The notes: generated by a model not told the origin, from the letters alone. A DNA stretch of 64,000 bases from Salmonella enterica subsp. enterica serovar Choleraesuis (GCA_022846635.1 AP025685.1:1922001-1986000), one strand, 5' to 3'; shown: positions 32,071-39,964, counted from the stretch's first letter. Made by a program: numbers and translations.

Positions 32071-32588
32071 AGGCACTTTCGAATCAGCAGCGCATCGTTG
32101 AGTTTTTGCAGCAGCACCAGCAGGCGGCCATTGGCGAAATCGCTGACGCGCTGGCGTTAACCGGTAAGCAGACCAGCGCCGCCATGCAGCGGCTGGTTAA
32201 ACGCGGTCAGGTGGAGCGCGTTCCCGGGCAGCGGAAAATCCGCTATCAGCTGGTGGCCGGTCATGACGAACGCCTCCGCCAGCCGCACAGCGAACGCAGC
32301 ACCATCACCGGCCGCGATGCCGTCTGGTGGTATCTGGAACGATTCTCCCGCATGACGGTTTCGGACTGTGCCAGGGCCGTGGGGGTCACCGAGAACGCGG
32401 TTAGCCAGGCCGTATCAAAAATGGTCCGGGAGGGTTCGCTGGTACTGGATGAGCGGGCATGGCGGGTGAATTATTACCGGTTGCCGGACAGTGGCCGCCC
32501 GGGCGTGAATACAGTATTTGATGAATGCCGGCAGAACTGGGGCGGGTATCGGATCCACAAGATTATTGGCGGGAGAGCGCAGGCATGA
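32067..32588 (+). CDS. Tandem winged-helix DNA-binding protein
   Basis: 173 aa with two wHTH-like units: QQRIVEFLQQHQQAAIGEIADALALTGKQTSAAMQRLVKRGQVERVPG (about 7-54) and AVWWYLERFSRMTVSDCARAVGVTENAVSQAVSKMVREGSLVLDE (about 84-128). Likely a phage regulator or a replication accessory gene replacing part of the ninR region. ATGA overlaps on both sides indicate a tightly coupled operon. Confidence 0.75.
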   Translation: MKALSNQQRIVEFLQQHQQAAIGEIADALALTGKQTSAAMQRLVKRGQVERVPGQRKIRYQLVAGHDERLRQPHSERSTITGRDAVWWYLERFSRMTVSDCARAVGVTENAVSQAVSKMVREGSLVLDERAWRVNYYRLPDSGRPGVNTVFDECRQNWGGYRIHKIIGGRAQA

Positions 32589-32707
32589 GCCAGTTAACTG
32601 AGGTTGAACGTCAGGAATTACGTGATGCAATTCGCGCCTATATCCGTCGCAGGATGGATGAGGAAAAGTCAGTAGAAGGCGAGCAGCCGAGCGAGAAGGG
32701 GGAGTGA
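32585..32707 (+). CDS. Small charged phage protein, 40 aa
   Basis: MSQLTEVERQELRDAIRAYI followed by a basic patch RRRMDEEKS and an acidic tail. Its ATG overlaps the previous stop (ATGA), and its TGA overlaps the methyltransferase ATG (TGATG), so it is almost certainly translated. Helical, no known domain. Confidence 0.7.
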   Translation: MSQLTEVERQELRDAIRAYIRRRMDEEKSVEGEQPSEKGE

Positions 32708-33453
32708 TGTCGGAACAAACCATTCTCGATATGTGCTGCGGCTCTCGCATGTTCTGGCTGGATAAAACCGACCCGCGAGCAGTGTTCTGCGATATTCGCG
32801 ACGAGCAACATACCCTATGTGATGGCCGGTCGCTGCATATCCACCCCGATATCATCGCAGATTTCCGCGCGCTGCCATTTCCGGATGCATCATTCCCGGT
32901 GGCTGTATTCGATCCGCCGCACCTCGAGCGCGCTGGTGAAAATGGTTGGATGGGCAAGAAATATGGCCGGTTAAACAAATTAACCTGGCGTGATGACCTG
33001 CGGGCAGGTTTTCGTGAGGCATTTAGGGTGCTGTGGCCACATGGTGTGCTCATTTTCAAATGGAACGAAACTCAGATACCAGTGAGCGAGATTATTGCCC
33101 TCACCGATGAGATCCCGGCCATCTGGCAGCGTACCGGTAAAAACGACAAAACCCATTGGATAATTTTTGTTAATAGCGGAGCTTTAACCAGCACGATTGA
33201 CCCGGCTCTGCATTACGCCACTCAGCGAATAATCGAACTCGAGCGCCTGCTGCTGGTAGATGTGCCGGAAACCGTCTGGCCCGCCGAGGTCGGCATGGTC
33301 ATGGCGCAGGTTGAGTGCGCCGGGGAGCTGTCAGCGCATCACCAGCAACGCCTGCAGCATCACATCAATCGTATGTGGCTCGAAAAAATACCGGTACCAG
33401 AAATTATTACGGCAGCTAATGCGCTGACCGCTGCTATGGGGAAATACGCGTGA
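32707..33453 (+). CDS. Phage SAM-dependent methyltransferase (DPPH motif)
   Basis: 248 aa from the ATG at 32707. Motif I-like ILDMCCGSRMFW at the N-terminus and catalytic-type VFDPPHLE (residues 67-74) resemble N6-adenine/N4-cytosine MTases, but with His in place of the Tyr/Phe/Trp of DPPY. A conserved GVLIFKWNETQIPVSEII follows. The C-terminal ~75 residues form an extra helical region. It precedes a C5-cytosine MTase, so the phage carries two modification enzymes; the substrate (DNA or otherwise) is unproven. Confidence 0.78.
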   Translation: MSEQTILDMCCGSRMFWLDKTDPRAVFCDIRDEQHTLCDGRSLHIHPDIIADFRALPFPDASFPVAVFDPPHLERAGENGWMGKKYGRLNKLTWRDDLRAGFREAFRVLWPHGVLIFKWNETQIPVSEIIALTDEIPAIWQRTGKNDKTHWIIFVNSGALTSTIDPALHYATQRIIELERLLLVDVPETVWPAEVGMVMAQVECAGELSAHHQQRLQHHINRMWLEKIPVPEIITAANALTAAMGKYA

Positions 33454-35258
33454 ACGAGATTATTGTTGATAATTTTGCCGGGGGCGGTGGGGCCAGTACC
33501 GGGATCGAAATGGCGATTGGCCGCAGCGTTGATATCGCGATAAACCATGATCCAAACGCGATCGCCATGCATACCACGAACCACCCGCAGACGTTGCATT
33601 ACTGCGAGAGTGTTTTCGATATTAACCCGCTGGTGGCTACTGCCGGGCGGCCGGTTGGCCTGGCCTGGTTTAGCCCTGACTGCCGTCATTTCTCCAAGGC
33701 CAAGGGCTCGAAACCCGTTCAAAAAGAGATACGCGGACTGGCATGGGTAGTTCTGCGGTGGGCGCTGGCGGTGCGGCCGCGCGTGATGATGCTGGAAAAC
33801 GTGGAGGAGTTTAAAACCTGGGGGCCACTGGTTGATGGTGCTCGACCGGATCCGGCCCGCGCAGGTGAGACGTTTGAGGCATTTTGCGCAATGCTCTCTG
33901 GTGGTATCCCTGCATGGCATCCGGCAGTTGCCGAGGCGTGCGAGTTTCTGGGAATTGATGAGAATAGCGAGCAGGCTGCGCAGCTGGTTGCCGGGCTGGG
34001 CTATGATGTCGATTACCGGGAAATGCGGGCCTGTGATTATGGAGCTCCGACGATTCGTCGGCGTTTTTTCATGGTGATGCGCTGCGATGGGCAGCCAATT
34101 AGCTGGCCGGAGCCGACTCATGCGGATCCAAAATCACCGGCGGTACAGGCGGGAAAACTTGCGCCGTGGCGCACTGCAGCAGAATGCATCGACTGGTCTA
34201 TCCCGGCACCATCGATATTCGACCGCAAACGGCCGCTGGCCGAAAACACTCTCCGGCGCATTGCCCGCGGCATTCAGCGGTTCGTACTGGATAACCCGGC
34301 GCCGTTCATCGTGAAATGCAACCACACCACGACACGGGGTAAATACGACTGTTTTCGAGGTCAGGAGCTGGGCGCGCCGCTACAGACCATTACCAAAACC
34401 CACGGCTACGCCATTGCTGTGCCGCACCTGACAAAATTCCGTACCGGCGCCACAGGGCAGGAACTCACGGCGCCAGTGCCGACCATCACCGCGGGCACGT
34501 CGGCGCGCCCCGGCGGTAACGGGCATGCGTTGGGGATGGTTGAGGCGGCCCTGACGCCGTTCATCGCTGGCGCCGGCGGGCCAAAATACTCGGCTAAACC
34601 ACGTAGCACTGAACAGCCACTGCATACGCTGTGCAATACGAACCACTCTTGCGTTATTGCGCCGGTGATTGCCCGCCAGTTTGGCGCCAGCATCGGCCAT
34701 CGCGCTGACGAACCGAGCGCCACGATAACCGCGGGCGGCGGTGGCAAATCTCAGCTTGTATCTGCGTTTCTCGCTAAACATTTTGGCGGGAACTACACCG
34801 GCCCGGGCGTCCCGCTGGGAGAGCCGGTACACACGGTAACGACGACGGATCATCACGCCGTGGTGGCCTCGCACCTGGTGAAACTGCGCGGAACCTGCCG
34901 CGATGGCCAGCGGATAGACCAGCCGATGCCGACGGTGACGGCCGGCGGCTTGCATGTAGGCGAGGTGAAAACGTTCCTGACAGAGTATTGCGGCGCAGAT
35001 ACTGACGGCCTGCTGCACATCGATGGTATCCCGTACCAGATAGTCGATATCGGCATGCGTATGCTGCAGCCGCATGAGCTGTATCGTGCTCAGGGGTTCC
35101 CGGAGTGGTACATCATCGATATGGATCACACCGGCAAACGCTACGCGAAAGACAAGCAAGTGGCGCGCTGCGGCAACGCCGTGCCGCCGCCGTTCGCTGC
35201 GGCGCTGGTCAGAGCTAACTTTCCGGAAATATGTGCCAAAAAAGGAATGGCCGCGTGA
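33450..35258 (+). CDS. Phage DNA cytosine-C5 methyltransferase
   Basis: 602 aa, GTG start overlapping the previous stop. Motif I VDNFAGGGGASTGIEMAIG, motif IV SPDCRHFS with catalytic Cys78, motif VI LENVEEF (115-121), motif VIII TIRRRFFMV and C-terminal motifs IX/X (MLQPHELYRAQGFP, KQVARCGNAVPPPFAAALV). The target-recognition region (about 305-510) contains six copies of a P-x-x-T-(I/V)-(T/C) unit. Probably protects phage DNA from restriction. No cognate nuclease is adjacent. Confidence 0.92.
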   Translation: MNEIIVDNFAGGGGASTGIEMAIGRSVDIAINHDPNAIAMHTTNHPQTLHYCESVFDINPLVATAGRPVGLAWFSPDCRHFSKAKGSKPVQKEIRGLAWVVLRWALAVRPRVMMLENVEEFKTWGPLVDGARPDPARAGETFEAFCAMLSGGIPAWHPAVAEACEFLGIDENSEQAAQLVAGLGYDVDYREMRACDYGAPTIRRRFFMVMRCDGQPISWPEPTHADPKSPAVQAGKLAPWRTAAECIDWSIPAPSIFDRKRPLAENTLRRIARGIQRFVLDNPAPFIVKCNHTTTRGKYDCFRGQELGAPLQTITKTHGYAIAVPHLTKFRTGATGQELTAPVPTITAGTSARPGGNGHALGMVEAALTPFIAGAGGPKYSAKPRSTEQPLHTLCNTNHSCVIAPVIARQFGASIGHRADEPSATITAGGGGKSQLVSAFLAKHFGGNYTGPGVPLGEPVHTVTTTDHHAVVASHLVKLRGTCRDGQRIDQPMPTVTAGGLHVGEVKTFLTEYCGADTDGLLHIDGIPYQIVDIGMRMLQPHELYRAQGFPEWYIIDMDHTGKRYAKDKQVARCGNAVPPPFAAALVRANFPEICAKKGMAA

Positions 35259-35566
35259 TATATATTCCCCGCATATATCTATGGGTATCTGCGGGGGCTT
35301 TATATTTTGCGATTGGCTTTCAGCATTTTTATGAAAATTTCTGTGAAATAAAATTCACGGATTGAAAGTCTGGAATGCGTGTTCTATTTATCTTAAATGT
35401 TGTTTAAAATCAATAATATAAATCACTTGCAAATCTTTGCAATTATTAGGCATACTGGCCTTATCAATTCCTTACTGTTTTTATGTACAGTATTAATTCG
35501 GAGAATTGGTCGCTCAATTTTCAGCCTGCCAATTCTTGTTTTAATTTCCTTCGGAAGGAGCTCGTC
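35259..35566. other. AT-rich gene-poor stretch after the methyltransferase
   Basis: 308 bp, much more AT-rich than the flanking phage genes. It begins with a terminator-like hairpin (35267-35296), then a small stem TGTGAA/TTCACG near 35341-35359. No ORF with a credible start was found except at its end. It probably holds the promoter of the following 75-aa gene. Confidence 0.45.
35267..35305 (+). terminator. Terminator-like hairpin after the methyltransferase operon
   Basis: CCCCGCA (35267-35273) and TGCGGGG (35290-35296) with a 16-nt loop, followed by GCTTTATATTTT. Likely weak intrinsic terminator. Confidence 0.55.
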
Positions 35567-35794
35567 GTGTCCCAAACTAACGATTCATACTTCATTGTCA
35601 GAGAGTCTGACAACGCGATCGTATATTCGCTGCAAATGAAAATTGGTGATCGGTTTTTAATGGACAGGGATACGCGGGGATTTAATAGTCGGAAGCTATT
35701 CCAGGATGAGAGAGTTATCTCACGAGCAACATTAACAGAGATAGTTCATGAACTTGCGTCTAGCATTGACGGTAATAATTTAAACCAGGCATAA
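35567..35794 (+). CDS. Hypothetical phage protein, 75 aa
   Basis: GTG at 35567 with AAGGAG six bases upstream; the farther ATG at 35483 has no such site. Sequence VSQTNDSYFIVRESDNAIVYSLQMKIGDRFLMDRDTRG... is soluble and mixed alpha/beta. AT-rich and isolated between the methyltransferase operon and ninB, it looks like a moron. Confidence 0.65.
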   Translation: MSQTNDSYFIVRESDNAIVYSLQMKIGDRFLMDRDTRGFNSRKLFQDERVISRATLTEIVHELASSIDGNNLNQA

Positions 35795-35850
35795 TTAACC
35801 CATCGGCCTGAACACCCGATAACCTGACCGATGCGCCACGGAGAGAAACC

Positions 35851-35949
35851 ATGGCGCAGCCAGCAACCCAGCACTCCCCATCACTGACGTCATTCGGCGC
35901 CAGCGAATTTTTGCTATCGGCGTTTAACCTCTGTGGAGGTGGCGCGTGA
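35851..35949 (+). CDS. Possible 32-aa leader peptide upstream of ninB
   Basis: ATG at 35851 after GGAGAG; encodes MAQPATQHSPSLTSFGASEF and a short hydrophobic end; its TGA overlaps the ninB GTG (GTGA). Such coupling suggests it helps ninB translation. Could be fortuitous. Confidence 0.4.
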   Translation: MAQPATQHSPSLTSFGASEFLLSAFNLCGGGA

Positions 35950-36398
35950 AACAGCAATACACCCTCATCAACGATGCTATAAAGCGTAATGCCATAGCTC
36001 ACATCCAGTCTCTGCCTATTGATGCCCGCAGTCCTATGGTTATCGAGGCCAGAGAAGAAACTCGTACCGAAAAACAAAACCGCCTCATGTGGCCATTGCT
36101 GAAAGACCTGTCTGAGCAGGTGCCTTGGTATGGCGAAAAGCTAACCAGAGAGGAATGGAAAGACGTCATTACTGTATTGGTAAACCAGACCAGGCAGGGC
36201 GAATCACAAAAATCAGTACCTGGCATAGGTGGAGGTCGAGTGTATTTCGGTGTCCGCACCTCAAAATCCAGCAAGCGTTACATGTGCGATGTTATCGAGG
36301 CTATTTACTGGTTTGGTACTGAACAAGATGTAACTTTCAGCGAAAAATCTCAGCAGCGGATTGAGTGGGCGCAGCGGTGGGGTGAGCAGCATGGCTAA
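35946..36398 (+). CDS. ninB: NinB recombination mediator
   Basis: 150 aa with GTG start preceded by GGAGG. MVIEAREETRTEKQNRLMWPLLKDLSEQVPWYGEKLTREEWKDVITVLVN is the NinB (Orf) signature; lambda NinB has 146 aa. It binds ssDNA and replaces RecFOR functions in phage recombination, fitting with RecET here. Overlaps ninG. Confidence 0.95.
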   Translation: MKQQYTLINDAIKRNAIAHIQSLPIDARSPMVIEAREETRTEKQNRLMWPLLKDLSEQVPWYGEKLTREEWKDVITVLVNQTRQGESQKSVPGIGGGRVYFGVRTSKSSKRYMCDVIEAIYWFGTEQDVTFSEKSQQRIEWAQRWGEQHG

Positions 36399-37002
36399 AT
36401 CCCCACGTCGTAAGTGCAAAGTTTGCCGGGACTGGTTCTATCCTCAGTTCGACAGCGTCTGGTGGTGCTGTCCGGATCATGGAGCAATCTACGCGCTACA
36501 GCTCCATAAGCGCCAGCGCGAGAAAACTCAGGCCAAAGAGCGGCGCGAATCCCGCACGCAGCAGCTCGCCGACCGTAAAGCATGGCGCCAGCGCAAAGCG
36601 GCGGTTAAGCCACTCAAACACTGGCTCGATCTCACACAGCGCGCTGTTAACGACATCTGCCGCGAGACGGCGCTGGCCAATGGCGAGGGCTGCATCTCCT
36701 GCGGTACCAAAAACGCTAATGCCTGGCATGCCGGCCACTACCGAACGACGGCAGCCGCCGGTCACCTGCGTTTTACCCGAATCAATATCCAGCTCCAGTG
36801 CGACGTCTGCAATGTCCATAAATCCGGGAACATCGAGCTCTACCGCATCAACCTGGTGAGAAAGGTTGGAGAAGCGGCGGTGCAGGAGCTGGAGAACGAC
36901 AACCGAACACACCGATGGACGGTCGAGGAACTGGCGGATATTCGCCGGGAAGCTCGCGCTGACCTGCGCCAGCTGAAAAAGGGGCAGGGCAATGACCGTT
37001 AA
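36391..37002 (+). CDS. ninG: NinG (Rap-like) recombination endonuclease
   Basis: 203 aa from the ATG at 36391 (MAKSPRRKCKVCRDWFYP). An N-terminal zinc ribbon (CKVC... CCPDH) is followed by a basic coiled region (about 40-80) and a C-terminal HNH-like Cys/His cluster (CISCGTKNANAWHAGHY... LQCDVCNVHKSGN). NinG/Rap resolves recombination intermediates in lambdoid phages. Eight-base overlap with ninB. Confidence 0.93.
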   Translation: MAKSPRRKCKVCRDWFYPQFDSVWWCCPDHGAIYALQLHKRQREKTQAKERRESRTQQLADRKAWRQRKAAVKPLKHWLDLTQRAVNDICRETALANGEGCISCGTKNANAWHAGHYRTTAAAGHLRFTRINIQLQCDVCNVHKSGNIELYRINLVRKVGEAAVQELENDNRTHRWTVEELADIRREARADLRQLKKGQGNDR

Positions 37003-37114
37003 ATCACTCCATACCTACTGGCGCCGCCTGCGCCTGTTTCGTCATGCCGGTTCAGTGCTGGTGGATTACCGGATCCTGCGCAATAAAATTAAAACCTGGA
37101 GGGCTGCGGCATGA
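36992..37114 (+). CDS. Basic microprotein between ninG and Q, 40 aa
   Basis: ATG at 36992 behind AGGGGCAGGGCA, stop overlapping the next gene's ATG (ATGA). MTVKSLHTYWRRLRLFRHAG... is rich in Arg/Lys and aromatic residues. Tight coupling on both sides argues for translation; function unknown. Confidence 0.55.
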   Translation: MTVKSLHTYWRRLRLFRHAGSVLVDYRILRNKIKTWRAAA

Positions 37115-37800
37115 ATGACCAATACCTGGAGTACGTGCGCGAAACACTCATCATCGCGGCCGCCGACCTGAGCGGGACAACAAAGGGCCAACTGGTGGCG
37201 TTCGCGGAGAACGCACAGTTCGTGGCGACGGCGCGAAGCCGCGGACGTATGAAAGTTGTCGAGCCTGTCACCGGCCGCCTGGTTAACCCGAACAATCCGC
37301 CAATACCCGGCCAGCAGAGCAGGGCGAAAGGCAGCGCCATCGCGCTGATTCAGCCGGTAGAGTACAGCACCGCATCATGGCGCCGCGCGCTGCGGACGCT
37401 GGAGCTGCACCATATGGCCTGGCTGGTCTGGTGCTACGCCGACGACGTGAAATTCTCTCACCAGGTAGCAATAACCGAATGGGGCTGGCAGGAGTTTAAC
37501 GCGACGCTGGCTGGTCGCCGCGTGGCAGCTAAAACACGGGAGCGGTTACAGGCACTGGTCTGGCTGGCGGCGCAGGATGTGCGGGCCGAGCTGCGCGGGC
37601 GTGAGACGTATCAGCAGAAGCGCCTGGCGGAGCTGGTGGGGGTAAATCAAAAGAACTGGTCAGAAACGTTTTCGGAGCGCTGGAGGGGTATGCGAAGTTT
37701 ATTCTGCGGCCTTGATGGAGACGCACTGGTGGTGGTTTCGAAAACGCGTTCACAACAAAAGGCGACAGATTTTGCACTAAGTCTTGCAAAACTGGATTAA
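37111..37800 (+). CDS. Antitermination protein Q-like
   Basis: 229 aa at the exact lambda Q position: last gene of the rightward early operon, followed by a promoter-terminator leader and the lysis genes. The sequence (QVAITEWGWQEFNATLAGRRVAAKTRERLQALVWLAAQDVRAELRGRETYQQKRLAELVGVNQKNWSETFSERW) resembles the phage antiterminator/DUF1133-type late regulators; the C-terminal part looks HTH-like. It should modify RNA polymerase at pR' to allow late-gene expression. Confidence 0.8.
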   Translation: MNDQYLEYVRETLIIAAADLSGTTKGQLVAFAENAQFVATARSRGRMKVVEPVTGRLVNPNNPPIPGQQSRAKGSAIALIQPVEYSTASWRRALRTLELHHMAWLVWCYADDVKFSHQVAITEWGWQEFNATLAGRRVAAKTRERLQALVWLAAQDVRAELRGRETYQQKRLAELVGVNQKNWSETFSERWRGMRSLFCGLDGDALVVVSKTRSQQKATDFALSLAKLD

Positions 37801-37870
37801 ATAGGCCATATTTAAGCGTAATTTGATAAGTTGCCAAATTTCTAAGAACCCGCCATTGAGCGGGTTTTTT
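37784..37870 (+). promoter_or_regulatory. Late promoter pR'-like with tR'-like terminator
   Basis: -35 TTGCAA (37784-37789), 17-bp spacer, -10 CATATT (37107+700, i.e. 37807-37812), and about 35 bp later a terminator AACCCGC (37847-37853), loop CATTGA, GCGGGTT (37860-37866) and T-run to 37870. A short terminated leader right after the Q gene is the classic Q-dependent late control arrangement. Confidence 0.65.
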
Positions 37871-37888
37871 CGTATCTGGAGATCATTT

Positions 37889-38068
37889 ATGAAATTTACT
37901 GAGCTCAATCCCGATGCCCAAGCTCATGCAATGAGGGCGCTGGCTGATCTAATCGTTCGGCGCTCTGGTGAGGGAGTCTCTGATTGCGAAAATCTTGGTA
38001 GATGCGTAGCTGCTGCGTTTATTGCAATGGAGCGCTTTGATGGCGCTCCTGATGAATGTGGTGATTAA
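37889..38068 (+). CDS. Hypothetical phage protein, 59 aa
   Basis: Start ATG 37889 with CTGGAG upstream (an earlier in-frame ATG crosses the terminator). MKFTELNPDAQAHAMRALADLIVRRSG... a compact helical protein with two Cys (DCENLGRC). First gene after the tR'-like terminator. Convergent with the GhoS-like gene, overlapping its 3' end by 4 bp. Confidence 0.65.
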   Translation: MKFTELNPDAQAHAMRALADLIVRRSGEGVSDCENLGRCVAAAFIAMERFDGAPDECGD

Positions 38069-38346
38069 ATAGTATCTAGTCCGCGCCATGTGCGGCCCGC
38101 AGACTCAGTGACTAAGACCGACGGATTATTCTTCACGGTTTTTGCTGCATTATAAGCAAGTTCAAGAACCGCTGAGCGAGTGATATTTCCTGAATAGTTA
38201 TATTCAGCATTAGGCAATTGATATTCAGTCCCATCACCACCAGCGATAGTTCTCTTAAAACCTTTGGACTTCATTTTATCATGTAGAGTTTCATAGTCGT
38301 CGGAACTGGCTCTGTGCAGCTCAACTCTGACAGTGAATTTAGTCAT
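38065..38346 (-). CDS. GhoS-like (DUF2622) endoribonuclease antitoxin-family protein
   Basis: 93 aa, leftward in an otherwise rightward late region, with AAGGGA before the ATG. MTKFTVRVELHRASSDDYETLHDKMKSKGFKRTIAGGDGTEYQLPNAEY has the ferredoxin-like beta-alpha-beta pattern of the GhoS/DUF2622 family; GhoS cleaves ghoT toxin mRNA in E. coli. No toxin gene is adjacent. AT-rich, moron-like. Family assignment from memory of pattern; RNase activity not demonstrated by sequence alone. Confidence 0.65.
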   Translation of the reverse strand: MTKFTVRVELHRASSDDYETLHDKMKSKGFKRTIAGGDGTEYQLPNAEYNYSGNITRSAVLELAYNAAKTVKNNPSVLVTESAGRTWRGLDTI

Positions 38347-38604
38347 TTATCATTCCCTTTTATCTATTGTTGTTTTAGCGAACTCAACATATCAAAAGGG
38401 ATAATTTGCTTCCAGATTTCATTAGGAGTTTGCTTCTGAGTCCGTATCTGTAGGCCTTTTCGTATCTGGCCCACTACGTAACGCGCATAATCCATTCAGG
38501 CCGCAGACTAAATCCCTCAGATCTCCCATATGCAGAAGAGAGCCTGACGGCCTGACCAACTTACCCCAACCTACCAACAGCGCCCCGATCCCGGAGGTGC
38601 GGAT

Positions 38605-38922
38605 ATGCAACGAATGAACCCGACCGATGGACACAATCTTCCTTACTGGTGGTCCGCCATGCTTGGTTTTTTCTCTGTTCTTAGCCTTCAGGATTACGTC
38701 TTTATCCTGGGCGCGCTGATATCTGCGTTTTTCACCATCAAAACGTATTACGCAAAGCGCGCCGAAGAGCGAAAGCGGCTGGAGGAGGAGCAGAAGCGCA
38801 CCCAACTGCTGGCGGATTACCTGAACGATGTGAGCAAAAAGCCCCACGCTGATCGCCCGGCATCGGCCGAGGTGGTTACCGAGGCAATGAGGAGAATTAC
38901 CCGTGGCACTGAAACTGAATAA
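38605..38922 (+). CDS. Phage holin
   Basis: 105 aa with GGAGG upstream. After a polar start (MQRMNPTDGHNLPYWW) come two closely spaced hydrophobic segments (about 15-26 and 30-47: AMLGFFSVLSL, YVFILGALISAFFTIKTYY) and a highly charged coiled tail (KRAEERKRLEEEQKRTQLLADYL). This is the holin layout found before SAR endolysins. Overlaps the endolysin start by 20 bp. Confidence 0.85.
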   Translation: MQRMNPTDGHNLPYWWSAMLGFFSVLSLQDYVFILGALISAFFTIKTYYAKRAEERKRLEEEQKRTQLLADYLNDVSKKPHADRPASAEVVTEAMRRITRGTETE

Positions 38923-39433
38923 AAGCGGTGCCGCTGGCGCGGTGTGCTCCGTGGGGGCGATTATCGCCATTGTACTGAGCAGCGGCCACGTTCGGACTAA
39001 TGAGCGTGGCCTGGAACTGATTGGCAATGCAGAGGGCTGTCGCCGCGACCCGTATACCTGCCCAGCAGGCTATCCGACTGACGGAATAGGCAATACCCAT
39101 GGCGTTAAGGCGGGCGTGCGGAAAACCGATGCACAGATTGCCGCTGATTGGGAACGAAACATCCTCGAGGCCGAGCGGTGCGTTAACGCCTACGGCAATG
39201 GCCGCAGCCTCAGCGATAACACGTTCTCCGCCGTAACCTCTATCACGTTTAACGTCGGGTGCCCGGCGATGAAGAAATCCACACTGTTTTTAATGTTGCG
39301 TGAGGGGTCGGTGGCCTACAGGTCTGCATGCAATCAGTTCCCCCGCTGGGTATACGCCGGAAAGACAGTGCTCCCGGGACTGGTTAAGCGCCGGGATGCA
39401 GAAAAGCAGCTCTGCCTGGATGGTCTGAAATGA
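38903..39433 (+). CDS. SAR endolysin, GH24 lysozyme
   Basis: 176 aa, GTG start after GGAG. A weakly hydrophobic N-terminal signal-anchor-release segment (about residues 9-28, rich in Gly/Ala/Ser) precedes the T4-type lysozyme domain with catalytic triad E44-x8-C53-x5-T59, the variant seen in P21-type endolysins with Cys in place of Asp. Cleaves murein glycan after release from the membrane by the pinholin. ATGA overlap with Rz. Confidence 0.93.
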   Translation: MALKLNKSGAAGAVCSVGAIIAIVLSSGHVRTNERGLELIGNAEGCRRDPYTCPAGYPTDGIGNTHGVKAGVRKTDAQIAADWERNILEAERCVNAYGNGRSLSDNTFSAVTSITFNVGCPAMKKSTLFLMLREGSVAYRSACNQFPRWVYAGKTVLPGLVKRRDAEKQLCLDGLK

Positions 39434-39822
39434 ATACCCGTTACCTCGTTTTGGCCGGGCTATTTTTGCTGGCGCTGGCTGGTGGGCTCGTCTGGACGGC
39501 TGACCACTACCACCGGCTATACCAGTCACAGAAAAACCGGGCTGATGCCGCTGAGCAACGCGCCAGCTCCTCCGAGGCCATTACTGCCAACGTTCTCCGC
39601 ATGACGTCAATCTTCAACGCTATCAGCGAGGCTAATCAGCATGCTAAAGAGCAAATCGCACTGGACGCATCGCGAACCGCGTCTGATATCAAAGTGGCTG
39701 TTGCGCACGATGATTGCGCTGCCCGTCTTGTTCCTGCTGGCGCAACTGACCGGCTGCGGGAGTACGCGGACAGTTTACGTGCCAGCTCCGGTGGTTCCGT
39801 TACCGGCCAGCCTGACCGCTGA
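39430..39822 (+). CDS. Rz: Rz, inner-membrane spanin subunit
   Basis: 130 aa. N-terminal membrane helix (about 5-22, YLVLAGLFLLALAGGLVW) and a periplasmic coiled coil (QSQKNRADAAEQRASSSEAITAN...). Binds the o-spanin Rz1 to disrupt the outer membrane in the last lysis step. Starts within the endolysin stop. Rz1 is nested in its 3' half in the +1 frame. Confidence 0.92.
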   Translation: MNTRYLVLAGLFLLALAGGLVWTADHYHRLYQSQKNRADAAEQRASSSEAITANVLRMTSIFNAISEANQHAKEQIALDASRTASDIKVAVAHDDCAARLVPAGATDRLREYADSLRASSGGSVTGQPDR

Positions 39823-39964
39823 GACGCCGCAACCGGTGATCCCGCAGCCGCTGACATGGGGCGATAGCCTGGATCTGAATGTTAGCCTGCTGTCGGCCCT
39901 CGGGCAGTGCAACCGGGATAAGGCTGATATCCGGCAGGCAGAACAACAACGAGCCTCGCAGTAG
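39710..39964 (+). CDS. Rz1: Rz1, outer-membrane spanin lipoprotein
   Basis: 84 aa from the ATG at 39710, nested in Rz and extending beyond it. Signal sequence MIALPVLFLLAQLTGC with lipobox cysteine at residue 16, then a Pro-rich mature part (VYVPAPVVPLPASL). Typical o-spanin. Terminates inside a terminator hairpin. Confidence 0.9.
   Translation: MIALPVLFLLAQLTGCGSTRTVYVPAPVVPLPASLTAETPQPVIPQPLTWGDSLDLNVSLLSALGQCNRDKADIRQAEQQRASQ

Noticed and set aside
34380..35159. 259-codon leftward ORF opposite the C5 methyltransferase
   Set aside because: Antisense shadow; the methyltransferase motifs fix the coding strand.
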